A stretch of 64,000 nt of DNA, from NCBI GenBank assembly GCA_041737175.1, contig JBGSSF010000034.1:248001-312000 (forward strand). The letters run 5' to 3'. A program made the translations under genes and the position numbers. The number at the start of each line of letters is the position of its first letter. Position 1 is the stretch's first letter. The notes under the pieces were generated by a model, which searched no databases, was not told where the DNA came from, and saw only the letters and a program-made list of their open reading frames with translations. Shown here piece after piece: positions 33,343-43,053 of the stretch. The stretch comes from UBA5072 sp041737175 (lineage in GTDB: Bacteria > Bacteroidota > Bacteroidia > Bacteroidales > UBA10428).

Positions 33343-35748
33343 CTAGAAAGGATACCCGATCCCAAACTTCACATGCAGATCCCTCAACCCGAAATCCTTG
33401 AATACCGGTATCCACCTGTCGCCATCCGGCAGGGCGGGATCACGAAGCTTGATGCCAAAATCCAGCCTCAGCAGGAAAAATGAAAAGTCAAACCGGGCCC
33501 CGAATCCCGAGCCCACTGCAATCTCCTTGTGAAACCTGCTCCAGTTGAATTCAGCGCCAGGCTTATCATCCTCTTTCCTCACCGCCCATATATTACCCAC
33601 ATCGAGAAACAGCGCGCCTTCCAGTTTCCAAACCACCTTAAACCGGTACTCGATGTTGGCTTCAATCTTTATGTCACCATTCTTGTTCGGATAATAGAAC
33701 ACGGAACTCAGGGTGGTATCTTTTTCCACATAGGAACCCGGCCCGAGATCACGGGTGTTCCAACCCCTGATACTGTTCGGACCTCCGGCAAAATATTTCT
33801 TCTCATAGGGAAGGGTGGTGGAATTCCCATACGGGTAGCCTAAACCAATGAAGAAATGATATACAAAGGTGTTTTGCCTGTCAACGATATCGTAATAGCT
33901 GAATTCAATGTCGCCCCGCATGTATTGAAAATAGGGGACATTGAGTAAATTATAAGGTTCCTCCCGGTTCCCCTTGTTTAAAATCCGGCTGGAAAGATTC
34001 ACCAGATTACCAGCAGACTCAATGGTAAACCGCGTGAAATAAAAATCCTTGCGCTTACCGATACTCTGGTTATTCAACTCAAAGCCATAACGTGCCACAT
34101 TGACTGTATGATCTTCAAAGCTGTAGCCTAATGGAGTATTCCTGATGGAGTCCAGAAACTCAGCCGATGAAAGATTCTGAAAGATATTAACATAGCTGAG
34201 CTCGAGAGGCCATATGGTATGTGTAAGGTAGGGATTGCCTTTCCATCTGTATGAGAATGAACTGTTCGCAATGGAGCGTGTATAGTCGGGTCGCGACTGG
34301 TAATTGAAGGATACAGAAAAAGATGTTTTTGGTTGGTATTTTTTTACGAAGCTTTGCAGTCGCAAGGGCGAAAAGAACTTTGGGAAAACGATGCTGGTTT
34401 CAGCACCGACTTCCTTCATGCTCCTGTATTTTCCGTCGGACCGGTTCTTTAAGGCTTCAATGGCACCGGTAAACTTCATGTTGAACACTTCAGCACCCCT
34501 GAAAAGATTCAGGTTCTGATATAAAATGTTTCCCCTTATCCCTAAATCACTTGCAGAATTGGTTCCTGCAATTTCGGTCTGGTAAGACTGCCGCCTCTTT
34601 AGGGCCATTTCTATGTGGCAATCCAGCAGCCCTTCAGATCCTAAGGACTTCAACGAATCATGATCCCTGAAAGTAATGTTGGTATACCGGATGATACTCA
34701 GATCCGACAAATTCCGGTAGGTTCGGCTTACATCGCTCAGTTTGTAATATTCTCCGGGAACAATATAGCTTGAATTGCCGATCACTACAGGTCTGAGGGC
34801 TGGTTTGCCCGTGGTGATAAAGTACTGTCCCTGGAACAGGGTGGTATCTGTTAACAGGGATCCGGTTCCCCTGGTTGTGGTGTTATCCAGGACCGAATAA
34901 CTGGGATACACAAAAACATTGCCTATTTTGTACTGGTGATGCCGTTTCACCTTGGTTCTCGGATCAGGCCTGCCTTCAACAAATTCCCGGATCCTTATCA
35001 CCAGGTCCACCGTATTATCATCCGGATCCAGGGTGGCGGTATAAAAGATGTACTCTTTGGAGAAATAATAAAATCCTTTTTCCTTCAGCAGGTTCTCAAT
35101 TCTCAGCCTTTCCAGCTGCATAATGTCTTTATCGAATCGCCCTCTCTTTTTCAGTAAGGAATTAAGCGTATCCGGTAAAATATATGAGACAAGCCCTGTA
35201 TCCTCAAAAACGTATGAAATATTGTTAATCCGGTAAGAATGATTGGCTTTGACAGTGTAAAGCACTCGGGCATTTCTTCTCCTGAAGGTCACCGTGTCTT
35301 TCACTTCGGCGTGATAGTAGCCCTTGTTCTCAAGGTATTGCTTGAGCTGACCGGTACTGCTCTCTGTTAACCCCGGGCTGTAAATAACCGGTTCTTCCCC
35401 GATCCTCCTGAGCCAGTTATGGGGCCATTTTTCCTTGTTGATATTCGACAGGTTATACAGGAACAAATAAAACCTGAATCCTAAGAGTTTCTTGTTGGGT
35501 TTCTGAATGATATAACTTTTGAGCTGATCTTCCGGAATTTTTTTCTGAACATTATCAATCTTATTTTTGCTCAGCAGGTATTCCCCTTCAGGCACATACC
35601 TGGCCGGGGCACAGGAAGCAATTGTAAAAGCAACAAGGATCAGAATGCCCTGAAAAGCCCGGTTTTTTATGTATTGCAGGAAATGCAAGGGACCAGTAAT
35701 TTGAAATAATAGTAAAACCGGCAACCATGACAGGTTACCCTTGGACAA
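33343..35748 (-). CDS. BamA/TamA-family outer-membrane barrel lipoprotein
   Basis: Up to 801 residues. A lipoprotein signal (GILILVAFTIASC) is followed by POTRA-like repeats and a C-terminal 16-strand-type barrel that contains GGPNSIRGW, the conserved BamA L6-like motif, and ends in GIGYPF. Members insert or export outer-membrane proteins. No ATG lies before the signal: the frame starts with TTG at 35748, and a TTG at 35688 directly before the signal is the more likely start. The 5' end overlaps the divergent methyltransferase frame by a few bases if the longest forms are used. BamA proper is usually not a lipoprotein, so TamA-like is the better label. Confidence 0.82.
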   Translation of the reverse strand: MSKGNLSWLPVLLLFQITGPLHFLQYIKNRAFQGILILVAFTIASCAPARYVPEGEYLLSKNKIDNVQKKIPEDQLKSYIIQKPNKKLLGFRFYLFLYNLSNINKEKWPHNWLRRIGEEPVIYSPGLTESSTGQLKQYLENKGYYHAEVKDTVTFRRRNARVLYTVKANHSYRINNISYVFEDTGLVSYILPDTLNSLLKKRGRFDKDIMQLERLRIENLLKEKGFYYFSKEYIFYTATLDPDDNTVDLVIRIREFVEGRPDPRTKVKRHHQYKIGNVFVYPSYSVLDNTTTRGTGSLLTDTTLFQGQYFITTGKPALRPVVIGNSSYIVPGEYYKLSDVSRTYRNLSDLSIIRYTNITFRDHDSLKSLGSEGLLDCHIEMALKRRQSYQTEIAGTNSASDLGIRGNILYQNLNLFRGAEVFNMKFTGAIEALKNRSDGKYRSMKEVGAETSIVFPKFFSPLRLQSFVKKYQPKTSFSVSFNYQSRPDYTRSIANSSFSYRWKGNPYLTHTIWPLELSYVNIFQNLSSAEFLDSIRNTPLGYSFEDHTVNVARYGFELNNQSIGKRKDFYFTRFTIESAGNLVNLSSRILNKGNREEPYNLLNVPYFQYMRGDIEFSYYDIVDRQNTFVYHFFIGLGYPYGNSTTLPYEKKYFAGGPNSIRGWNTRDLGPGSYVEKDTTLSSVFYYPNKNGDIKIEANIEYRFKVVWKLEGALFLDVGNIWAVRKEDDKPGAEFNWSRFHKEIAVGSGFGARFDFSFFLLRLDFGIKLRDPALPDGDRWIPVFKDFGLRDLHVKFGIGYPF

Positions 35749-35896
35749 AGATAATGGTATTCACCATATGGTGATTACAAAAACATTTGTCAGATTAAAA
35801 ACCCTGCCAATAAATCACCCCGTTTCTGCATATTCTTTACTATTTTTAAGCCGGCTTTCAGACTTTATAAATAATATTATCAGATTTAATCCAATA

Positions 35897-36676
35897 GTGC
35901 TAAGCAGGAATCAAATAAAATACCTGGGTTCACTTAAGATCAAGAAATTCAGAAGAACTCACAGGCAGTTCCTCGTTGAAGGTGATAAAATTGTCCGGGA
36001 TCTTATACAAAGCAACCAGACAGATATCCGGCAGCTTATTGCCACGCCTTTGTGGTTATCAGAAAACCGGATCGTTTCTTCACCGCATATTCAGCAGATC
36101 TTGGAAGCTGAACTGACTGAAATCAGCCGCATAAGCTCTATGGAAACACCTCCTCAGGTCATCGCCGTGCTGGATTTACCGGAAGTCAAATACAATTATG
36201 ACGAAGTTACATCTTCCATTTCCATTGCGCTCGACGCAATCCAGGATCCGGGCAACCTGGGCACGATCATCCGCACTGCCGACTGGTTTGGGGTCAGGAA
36301 CATTTTCTGCAATGAAGCATGCGCCGACTGCTACAATCCCAAAGTGGTACAGGCGTCGATGGGCGCTATTCTCCATGTCGGGATCCATTACATTGACCTT
36401 GCGGAATTCCTTGCCGGGTTTTCCGGTAAGCCTGATTTTACGGTTTACGGCACATATATGGACGGAGTACCGGTCACGTCTGTCACTCCTGCAAAACAGG
36501 GTATCATCATATTTGGCAACGAATCCCGCGGAATTTCCGCGGAAATTTCGCCCCTCATCGGGCAAAGGTTGACCATACCGCCCGGAACAACGGAACAGGG
36601 CCGCGTGGAATCCCTGAACGTTTCCTCTGCCGTGGCCATTATCTGCAATGCTTTTATGGGAATAAAAACATCCTGA
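35897..36676 (+). CDS. SpoU/TrmH-family RNA 2'-O-methyltransferase
   Basis: 259 residues from the GTG at 35897 (MLSRNQIKYL), which matches the usual beginning of this group; the open frame back to 35741 is probably not translated. The N-terminal substrate-binding part has FRRTHRQFLVEGDKIV. The SPOUT knot carries DAIQDPGNLGTIIRTADWFG, IFGNESRGIS and SLNVSSAVAI, the three SAM-binding motifs. It methylates a ribose in rRNA or tRNA; the target cannot be read. The start is the uncertain part. Confidence 0.87.
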   Translation: MLSRNQIKYLGSLKIKKFRRTHRQFLVEGDKIVRDLIQSNQTDIRQLIATPLWLSENRIVSSPHIQQILEAELTEISRISSMETPPQVIAVLDLPEVKYNYDEVTSSISIALDAIQDPGNLGTIIRTADWFGVRNIFCNEACADCYNPKVVQASMGAILHVGIHYIDLAEFLAGFSGKPDFTVYGTYMDGVPVTSVTPAKQGIIIFGNESRGISAEISPLIGQRLTIPPGTTEQGRVESLNVSSAVAIICNAFMGIKTS

Positions 36677-36718
36677 AGTATGAAGAACTATTTTCCTTTA
36701 ATCCTTAAATATTTTAAC

Positions 36719-37132
36719 ATGAAAACGAGATTATTTTTGCTTTCCCTGGGTTTTGCAGCGCTGATGAGCGCCTGCAACCAACAAAAACCTGCTGAAACTC
36801 CTGCAGTTGACACTACTGCTGTTACTCCTGCAGTAACTCAGAAACTGATCACGGCCAAGGTTTTCCTGAAAACCGAAAAAGTGGCAGATTTTATAGCTGC
36901 TGCCAAAGCCATGGTTGACAGTTCCAATGCCGAAGCAGGTTGTATCAGCTACCAGCTCTACCAGAACCCTTACGATCAGAGCCAGTTCATATTTGTTGAA
37001 GTATGGAAAGACCAGGCCGCCATTGATGCCCATTTTGCCATGCCCTATTTTACAGCCTGGGGACCCAAGACACAGGACTGGATGGCAATGCCTGCGGAAT
37101 TGAAGATTTATGATGTGGCGGCTCAGAATTGA
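36719..37132 (+). CDS. Lipoprotein with antibiotic-biosynthesis-monooxygenase (ABM) domain
   Basis: 137 residues from the ATG at 36719, which begins a lipoprotein signal (LLSLGFAALMSAC). A Thr/Pro/Ala-rich linker leads to an ABM-type ferredoxin-like domain of about 95 residues (ITAKVFLKTEKVADFIAA and FVEVWKDQAAIDAHF). Related YgiN-type proteins oxidise quinols or protect against reactive compounds without a cofactor. A secreted lipidated version is less common, so the substrate is open. It lies between the methyltransferase and a second lipoprotein, same strand. Confidence 0.75.
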   Translation: MKTRLFLLSLGFAALMSACNQQKPAETPAVDTTAVTPAVTQKLITAKVFLKTEKVADFIAAAKAMVDSSNAEAGCISYQLYQNPYDQSQFIFVEVWKDQAAIDAHFAMPYFTAWGPKTQDWMAMPAELKIYDVAAQN

Positions 37133-37167
37133 AGCCGTTTTCAAAACATATACCAAATGCATGAAAT

Positions 37168-39210
37168 ATGAAACCTTTTTCCTGTTTGCTTTTGCTTGCT
37201 GTGCTGTTTGTTCAGTGCCGTAAAAGTCCGGATAGTTCTATGGAAAAACAAGCATTTATTTTGGAAAACGCCATGACACTGGTAGTTGATTCACTTGTTC
37301 TGAAGCATGGTGAAGAACAAAGAGACCGGATTACCCGCGGAGTCGGTCAGGCTGCATCCTTCTGGAAAGAAACGGACGGAACCGGCGATGAATTTGCAGC
37401 GTATTGCCGGAATAATTATATCAGTGACAAGGATCAGCTGGATAAGGTTTTTCAGCGGATATCAACCAATATGGAGGTTATCCTCGGTTATTTCAACAAG
37501 ATATCAGCTGATCTGCAGCGTCCCCTGCACCTCGATATGGGTGAAATACTTCCGGTGGATGAGCCATTCGGATCCTATAGTCCTGGTACCCATTTCAAGG
37601 ATGATTTCTTTAACAACAAGATCGCCTTTCTGATTGCCCTGAATTTTCCGCATTACAGCCTGGAGGAGAAAACCAGGCTGTCGTCATCCTGGTCCAGGAA
37701 AGACTGGGCTTATGCCAGGCTGGGCGATTTGTTTGATTCCCGCATTCCTTCAGAGGTGAATCAACTGGTTGTCAACTCGCTGATAAAATCGGACATGTAT
37801 ATTGCCGATTATAACGTTTTCGCGGGGAAACTGGTAAATGACGCCGGCAAAACCCTTTTCCCGCCTGATATGAAGTTATTGAGCCATTGGAACATACGGG
37901 ATGAGATCAAGTCCAATTACGGCAACTCGGAAGGACTTGAAAAACAACGCATGTTGTATGAAGTGATGAAAAGGATCATCACCCAGGAGATTCCTTCGCA
38001 GGTGATCAATTCATCGGTCTATACCTGGAATCCTGTCAGCAACAAGGTGCTTGATAACGGGAATGAAATTGTGGCCACACCGGAACCTTCCGCCAGGTAT
38101 GCGATGATACTCGACTACTTTCATGCCCAGCAGAAGGTGGATCCCTATTATCCCAATCTGAATACCTACCTGCTCCGCAGTTTTGAAAAGGACATGGAAG
38201 TGCCGCTGGCTGATCTTGAGAACCTGTTTACAACCTATCTTTCATCGCCTGAAATGGGGAAAATAGCCGGGGTGATCAGGAATCGCCTGGGTCGTGACCT
38301 GGAACCTTTTGACATCTGGTATGACGGCTTCAAGACCCGCACATCCATTCCCGCGGAGACGCTGGATATGGCAACCCGGAAAAAGTATCCCAATCCGGAA
38401 GCTGTTCAGCAGGATCTGCCTAACATTCTTGTCAAACTGGGATTTGACCGGGACAAGGCCCTATCACTTGCATCCAAAGTACAGGTGGATCCGGCGCGTG
38501 GATCGGGGCATGCCTGGGGAGCAGAAACACGCGAGCAGAAATCATTGCTCCGGACCAGGATCTTCGCCGATGGCATGGATTACAAGGGTTATAATATCGC
38601 GGTGCATGAATTCGGACACAATGTTGAACAGACCATCAGCCTGCACAACGTGGATTATTACCTGCTTCATGGTGTACCCAATACGGCTTTCACCGAAACC
38701 CTGGCTTTCCTGTTCCAGAAGAATGATCTGGCACTGCTGGGAATAACCGGTAACAATGCACGGCAGGAGTATTACAATAATCTCGACAATGCCTGGGGCC
38801 TTTATGAGATTATAGGGGTGTCCCTGGTGGATATAGGAATCTGGAAATGGCTGTATGCCAATCCGGGAGCCAATCCAGAATCCCTGAAGGAAGCGGTGAA
38901 CGATATCGCGAAAGAAATCTGGAACCGGTATTATGCTCCGGTCCTTGGGATGAAGGACCAGCCCATACTGGCCATTTATTCGCACATGGTGAACTCGCCC
39001 CTGTATTTACCGAATTATGCCTATGGTCATATCATTGAATTTCAACTGACCGATTACCTGAAAGACAAGGATTTTGCCGGTGAAGTGGAGCGCATGTACA
39101 GCCTGGGACGTCTTACACCCCAGCAATGGATGCAGGATGCCGTCGGCAGCAGTATCTCGGTGCAGCCAATTTTAAATACCATAAATGATGCATTATTGAA
39201 AATGCAGTAG
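37168..39210 (+). CDS. Lipoprotein, putative gluzincin zinc metallopeptidase
   Basis: 680 residues. Signal CLLLLAVLFVQC gives a lipoprotein. The zinc motif H-E-F-G-H lies in IAVHEFGHNVEQ, and a candidate third ligand is the Glu in TAFTETLAF about 25 residues later, the layout of gluzincins. The remainder is helical and I do not recognise a named family; M3-like peptidases are the nearest guess. It probably faces the periplasm or cell surface and cuts peptides. Its stop codon TAG is the first three bases of the palindrome at 39208. Confidence 0.65.
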   Translation: MKPFSCLLLLAVLFVQCRKSPDSSMEKQAFILENAMTLVVDSLVLKHGEEQRDRITRGVGQAASFWKETDGTGDEFAAYCRNNYISDKDQLDKVFQRISTNMEVILGYFNKISADLQRPLHLDMGEILPVDEPFGSYSPGTHFKDDFFNNKIAFLIALNFPHYSLEEKTRLSSSWSRKDWAYARLGDLFDSRIPSEVNQLVVNSLIKSDMYIADYNVFAGKLVNDAGKTLFPPDMKLLSHWNIRDEIKSNYGNSEGLEKQRMLYEVMKRIITQEIPSQVINSSVYTWNPVSNKVLDNGNEIVATPEPSARYAMILDYFHAQQKVDPYYPNLNTYLLRSFEKDMEVPLADLENLFTTYLSSPEMGKIAGVIRNRLGRDLEPFDIWYDGFKTRTSIPAETLDMATRKKYPNPEAVQQDLPNILVKLGFDRDKALSLASKVQVDPARGSGHAWGAETREQKSLLRTRIFADGMDYKGYNIAVHEFGHNVEQTISLHNVDYYLLHGVPNTAFTETLAFLFQKNDLALLGITGNNARQEYYNNLDNAWGLYEIIGVSLVDIGIWKWLYANPGANPESLKEAVNDIAKEIWNRYYAPVLGMKDQPILAIYSHMVNSPLYLPNYAYGHIIEFQLTDYLKDKDFAGEVERMYSLGRLTPQQWMQDAVGSSISVQPILNTINDALLKMQ

Positions 39211-39252
39211 AGACGCATTGAATGCGTCTCTATTCATTGAATGCGTCTCTAT
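39208..39252. repeat. Palindrome TAGAGACGCATT / AATGCGTCTCTA with duplicated right arm
   Basis: Perfect 12-bp arms at 39208-39219 and 39221-39232 with one base between. The segment ATTGAATGCGTCTCTAT (39217-39233) is repeated at 39236-39252. The first TAG is the stop codon of the metallopeptidase gene. Convergent genes end on both sides. Confidence 0.85.
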
Positions 39253-39258
39253 GGTTGA

Positions 39259-42126
39259 TTAATGATCATGATACCCGCCCGGAGGTGGACCACCGCCCGG
39301 AGGTCCACCCGGAGGCATCCCCGGAGGCACACCGCCCGGGAAGTTGCGGCGGAATTCATCGGGCTGGTTTTGCTGCTGTTGCTGTGAAGCCTGCCCTGCC
39401 TTGGATCTTAAATTATAAGTGAACAGTACCAGGAAGTAGCGCCTGTAGGTGTTCACTCTTGTATCCTGTATGTAGGTGGCAGTTACATACCGGTTGATGC
39501 TCTTACTCTGATCGAGAATATCATAGGCTCCCACCTTAAGCTCAGCTGCCTGGTTCTTCAGGAACTTTTTTCCGATGCTGGCATTCCACACCATGTATTT
39601 TTCATTGTAGCCTTCATAAAGTCCCTTATTGTATTGCGCGACCACATCGGTATTAAAAGTTATCCCCTTCCACAATACCAGGTTAAGCTTTGCGCTGGCC
39701 GACTGGTACCAGTAATTTTTGTCTTCACGCGTAGCCACTTCATTTTTTACTTTGGTGAGGTTGGAAGTATATGAAAGCGTGAAATCTACATTAGAATTGA
39801 TATTGCTGGTGACAATAAGGCTGTTCATCAGGTTATAGGAATTGGACCTGTTGATCAGTGATCCTGCATATTCCGGAGATTGTGAATAACCGCCTCCGGT
39901 TACCAGACTCACATTGCTTTTGATGGGCTTTACGAAATAGCTCAGGTTAATCATGGTGTTCATTGACACGGAATGATCCAGGTTAACAGGATATGTTATC
40001 TGCCCGCCGGGATACAGCGTTACATCAATTCCTTCTGGACGCACTATGGTATCACCACCGGCATAAATAGTCTTATTGGTCATTACATCCGCAGTGTAGC
40101 TTCCCATCAGGAAAATGAAGGCATTGAATCCTGAGGTGGGATTGGCATAGGAAAAGTTCGACATCAGCCGGTGGCTGTATTCCTGTTTCAGATCGGGATT
40201 GCCGGTCCTGAGCCGTAAACGGTTGGAATTATCAATAGCAGTCTGCAGCTCCGTTACAGAGGGCGCATCGGTGCGCGTCCTATAGAAAATCCGCAGGTTG
40301 GTAATATCGGAGAACTTATAATTGATCATTAAATTCGGAAGTAAATTCTGAAAGGTTTCAGTCACATCCGTTTGGTTCGGGAAGGTTTGTGTACCTTTCA
40401 GATGTGCCCTTTCATAGTTAACGCCGGCTGAAAAATTCAGCTTGTTCTTCTGGAACAAATAGGACACACCGCCTCTGTTGGTTGTGTAATTGTTTTCATA
40501 TACATTGGACAGAGAATCGAGACGTCCCAGGATTTCAGATTCATCAGCCAGACCAAAAAGCTCCTTTTCGTAATTGCTTCTCCTGAAATTATTGTTGTAA
40601 TTCAATTGCAACTGACCATTTTTTCCCAGAGGTTCCGTGTAATTCAGGTTTGTGTTCAGACTGAGGTTTTTGGTTGTTTCATCGGAAAACTGGTTGTCAG
40701 GAACCGAATCAATGGAAGCCAGCTGTGAATTTTCCGAGTTTCTTTCATCAAATGAAACGGAGGATCTCACGGACAAAGTCCTGCCTTTTTTCAGGAACTT
40801 ATGTCTCCATGTCAGATCGTTGCCGATATTGTATCCTGCAGCATCGGTCTGACTGAAGTTCATGGTTTGTGAATTTACTCCTCCACCTGAAATAAGTCCG
40901 ATGGAATTGCTTCCGGAAGTATTGTCCTGTGCGCTGAACCGCGGTACAATGATCAGCGAGTTGAGGGTGTCAATTTTGTATTCGATACGCATATTCACCC
41001 GGTGATTGTAATTTTTAGATGTAACATAACTTGAATCCTGCGATAAATTTCCCTCATCGACCATGAGGTATTCAGTATCGGAACTGGTTATTCGTGTATT
41101 CTCAGAGGCGTTGAAGAAATAGCTGCCGGAGACGGAAGCTTTTTTACCCCAGTTATCCTGGTAATTAAACCCGAATGAACTGTTTGTGCTGATTCCGCTT
41201 TGTCCGCCAAAGGACCTTCCGCCAAAACCTCCCCGCATTCCCTGGTTACCGCTGGAACCAACAAGGTCCTGCATGGCAAAGTTCTGCTGATTGATGTTGT
41301 TGGTCATTCCGGTAAAGGTAAACCTGCGCGGTCCGCTGAAAAGATTCAGATTGCCCGCAGCCAGGTATTTGTCGTCGAAATTGGATCCGATAGTTGCTTT
41401 GCCAAACGTGCTGTACTTGCTTCCCCTCCGGGTAATTATATTGATCGTCCTTGAGGACTCGCCATCGTCAAAGCCGGTGAGTTCGGCCTGGTCGCTTAAT
41501 TTATTAAATACCTGTACCCGGTCGATGACATCGGCAGGCAGGTTTTTAAGCGCAACCGACGGGTCATCGCCAAAGAAGGGTTTGCCGTCAACCAGTACCT
41601 GCTTGACTTCTTCGCCACGGGCTTTGATTGTACCGTTTTCCACAGTAATACCTGGCATTTTCTTTACCAGGTCCTCGGCGTTGGCATCAACATTTACCTT
41701 AAAGGCATCAGCTGCCATGGAGGTAGTGTCGCCTTTTTGCACGGCCGTTCCCTGACCAACAACCACAACTTCGTTTAACACTTTGCTTTCCATGGCCAGA
41801 CTTATGGTACCCAGATCAGTGGTATTGGTTTTAAGTTCAATAACCCGGGATTCCCGCTCATAATTGATGCTCTGTATGGTAAGGCGATAGGATTTCCGTT
41901 TGAGATTTGACATGTTGAATTTACCATTCACGCCGGTGGTGGAGGCCTCCCTTTGCGTGGAGTCATTCAGGTCCGTAAGATATACAAAGGCACCAATGAC
42001 CGGCTGATTATCATTTTTATCAATGATTGTTCCGCTAACCCTGAAATTTTGAGCATGCAAAGCTGTGAAAAAGGAAAACAGGAAGGCCAGAATGAACAAA
42101 CTCCTGCTGTAGAAAGTTTTTGACAT
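39259..42126 (-). CDS. TonB-dependent receptor-like outer-membrane barrel protein
   Basis: 955 residues. A signal peptide (to ALHAQ) is followed by a carboxypeptidase-regulatory-like domain (about 27-110), a plug with VLVDGKPFFGDDPSVALKN and TINIITRRGS, and a large barrel. It belongs to the outer_membrane_beta-barrel group that lacks a strong TonB box. The end is a Gly/Pro-rich tail closing in GGYHDH. It probably takes up or exports a siderophore, peptide or glycan; no SusD or regulator is adjacent, so the ligand is open. Confidence 0.87.
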   Translation of the reverse strand: MSKTFYSRSLFILAFLFSFFTALHAQNFRVSGTIIDKNDNQPVIGAFVYLTDLNDSTQREASTTGVNGKFNMSNLKRKSYRLTIQSINYERESRVIELKTNTTDLGTISLAMESKVLNEVVVVGQGTAVQKGDTTSMAADAFKVNVDANAEDLVKKMPGITVENGTIKARGEEVKQVLVDGKPFFGDDPSVALKNLPADVIDRVQVFNKLSDQAELTGFDDGESSRTINIITRRGSKYSTFGKATIGSNFDDKYLAAGNLNLFSGPRRFTFTGMTNNINQQNFAMQDLVGSSGNQGMRGGFGGRSFGGQSGISTNSSFGFNYQDNWGKKASVSGSYFFNASENTRITSSDTEYLMVDEGNLSQDSSYVTSKNYNHRVNMRIEYKIDTLNSLIIVPRFSAQDNTSGSNSIGLISGGGVNSQTMNFSQTDAAGYNIGNDLTWRHKFLKKGRTLSVRSSVSFDERNSENSQLASIDSVPDNQFSDETTKNLSLNTNLNYTEPLGKNGQLQLNYNNNFRRSNYEKELFGLADESEILGRLDSLSNVYENNYTTNRGGVSYLFQKNKLNFSAGVNYERAHLKGTQTFPNQTDVTETFQNLLPNLMINYKFSDITNLRIFYRTRTDAPSVTELQTAIDNSNRLRLRTGNPDLKQEYSHRLMSNFSYANPTSGFNAFIFLMGSYTADVMTNKTIYAGGDTIVRPEGIDVTLYPGGQITYPVNLDHSVSMNTMINLSYFVKPIKSNVSLVTGGGYSQSPEYAGSLINRSNSYNLMNSLIVTSNINSNVDFTLSYTSNLTKVKNEVATREDKNYWYQSASAKLNLVLWKGITFNTDVVAQYNKGLYEGYNEKYMVWNASIGKKFLKNQAAELKVGAYDILDQSKSINRYVTATYIQDTRVNTYRRYFLVLFTYNLRSKAGQASQQQQQNQPDEFRRNFPGGVPPGMPPGGPPGGGPPPGGYHDH

Positions 42127-42317
42127 AAACGTATGTTTTAATGAGTGCTAAAGTAAAATTCAGTGTAAAAGTATGCTGCGCCAATCCGGAAACCAAACGA
42201 AATATACGAACACCTCACATTTATAGATATATACCCTTATTCATAGAATGTACGACCTTATATCCTGCAGAAATTTCGATAATTGATATATATTAGACGA
42301 ACATTTTTGAATGCATT

Positions 42318-42695
42318 ATGATAAAACATATTATCGTAATCGGATTGGGGGGATTTATCGGGAGCGTGGCAAGGTACTTCCTGTCAGGACTCAATTTGAA
42401 ATTTGATTTTTTCTCCATTCCGGTAGGCACCCTTAGTGTAAATATCATCGGGAGCCTCATCATTGGATTTCTCACCGGCATAGCTGAGAAAAGTGATATT
42501 CTTACCACGGAATGGAGACTTTTTCTGATGGTCGGCATATGCGGCGGATTCACTACATTCTCTACGTTTACCAATGAAAACCTTATGTTGATGCACAACG
42601 GACAGTTCCTGGCGGTTGTATTATATACCTCAATGAGTGTAATTTTTGGTTTCCTGGCAGTTTATTTGGGTTATAATCTTACTAATTTGCTTTAA
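42318..42695 (+). CDS. crcB: Fluoride ion channel CrcB/Fluc
   Basis: 125 residues, four membrane helices. GGFIGSVARYFLSG, GTLSVNIIGS and GICGGFTTFSTFTNE are the hallmarks of Fluc, including the Asn and the Phe box that line the pore. Fluc forms a dual-topology dimer that expels F-. The following DUF190 gene starts two bases after its stop, a common pairing. The upstream 190 bp shows no GG...UUCGCC fluoride-riboswitch signature that I can find. Confidence 0.93.
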   Translation: MIKHIIVIGLGGFIGSVARYFLSGLNLKFDFFSIPVGTLSVNIIGSLIIGFLTGIAEKSDILTTEWRLFLMVGICGGFTTFSTFTNENLMLMHNGQFLAVVLYTSMSVIFGFLAVYLGYNLTNLL

Positions 42696-42696
42696 A

Positions 42697-43053
42697 ATGG
42701 AAAACTCCGAAAACAGCATTCTTAAGATCTATGCAAGCAGCACAGATAAAATCGGTTCGAGATTGCTCTATGAACATATCGTTTACCTGGCCAAAGAAAA
42801 AGGCATATCCGGCGTTACCGTCTATCGCGGCATTATGGGCTACGGATCAAGCAGCAGCCATATCAGCACATCGAGGTTCTGGGAATTGACTGAAAAGCTT
42901 CCGGTAATGATTGAGATCATTGACAGAACGGAGATGCTGGAGCTTTTTTACGGTCTGATTGAACCGGACCTGGTTAAAATGCCCAAAGGTTGCCTGGTAT
43001 CCATGGAACCTGTGCTCATAAAGCTGCAAAAACCGGGGGGAAAGAAATCTTAA
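42697..43053 (+). CDS. DUF190 family protein, partner of CrcB
   Basis: 118 residues from the ATG at 42697; the open frame back to 42646 overlaps crcB and is not needed. The central part (AKEKGISGVTVYRGIMGYGSSS) is the DUF190 signature, a PII-like alpha/beta fold. It is usually found beside crcB and is thought to modulate fluoride export, although its exact role is unknown. Its stop codon abuts the stop codon of the convergent flavoprotein gene with no bases between. Confidence 0.88.
   Translation: MENSENSILKIYASSTDKIGSRLLYEHIVYLAKEKGISGVTVYRGIMGYGSSSSHISTSRFWELTEKLPVMIEIIDRTEMLELFYGLIEPDLVKMPKGCLVSMEPVLIKLQKPGGKKS

Noticed and set aside
42127..42317. Possible fluoride riboswitch upstream of crcB
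   Set aside because: I could not find the GGnGAUGG...UUCGCC core or the pseudoknot pairing in the gap.
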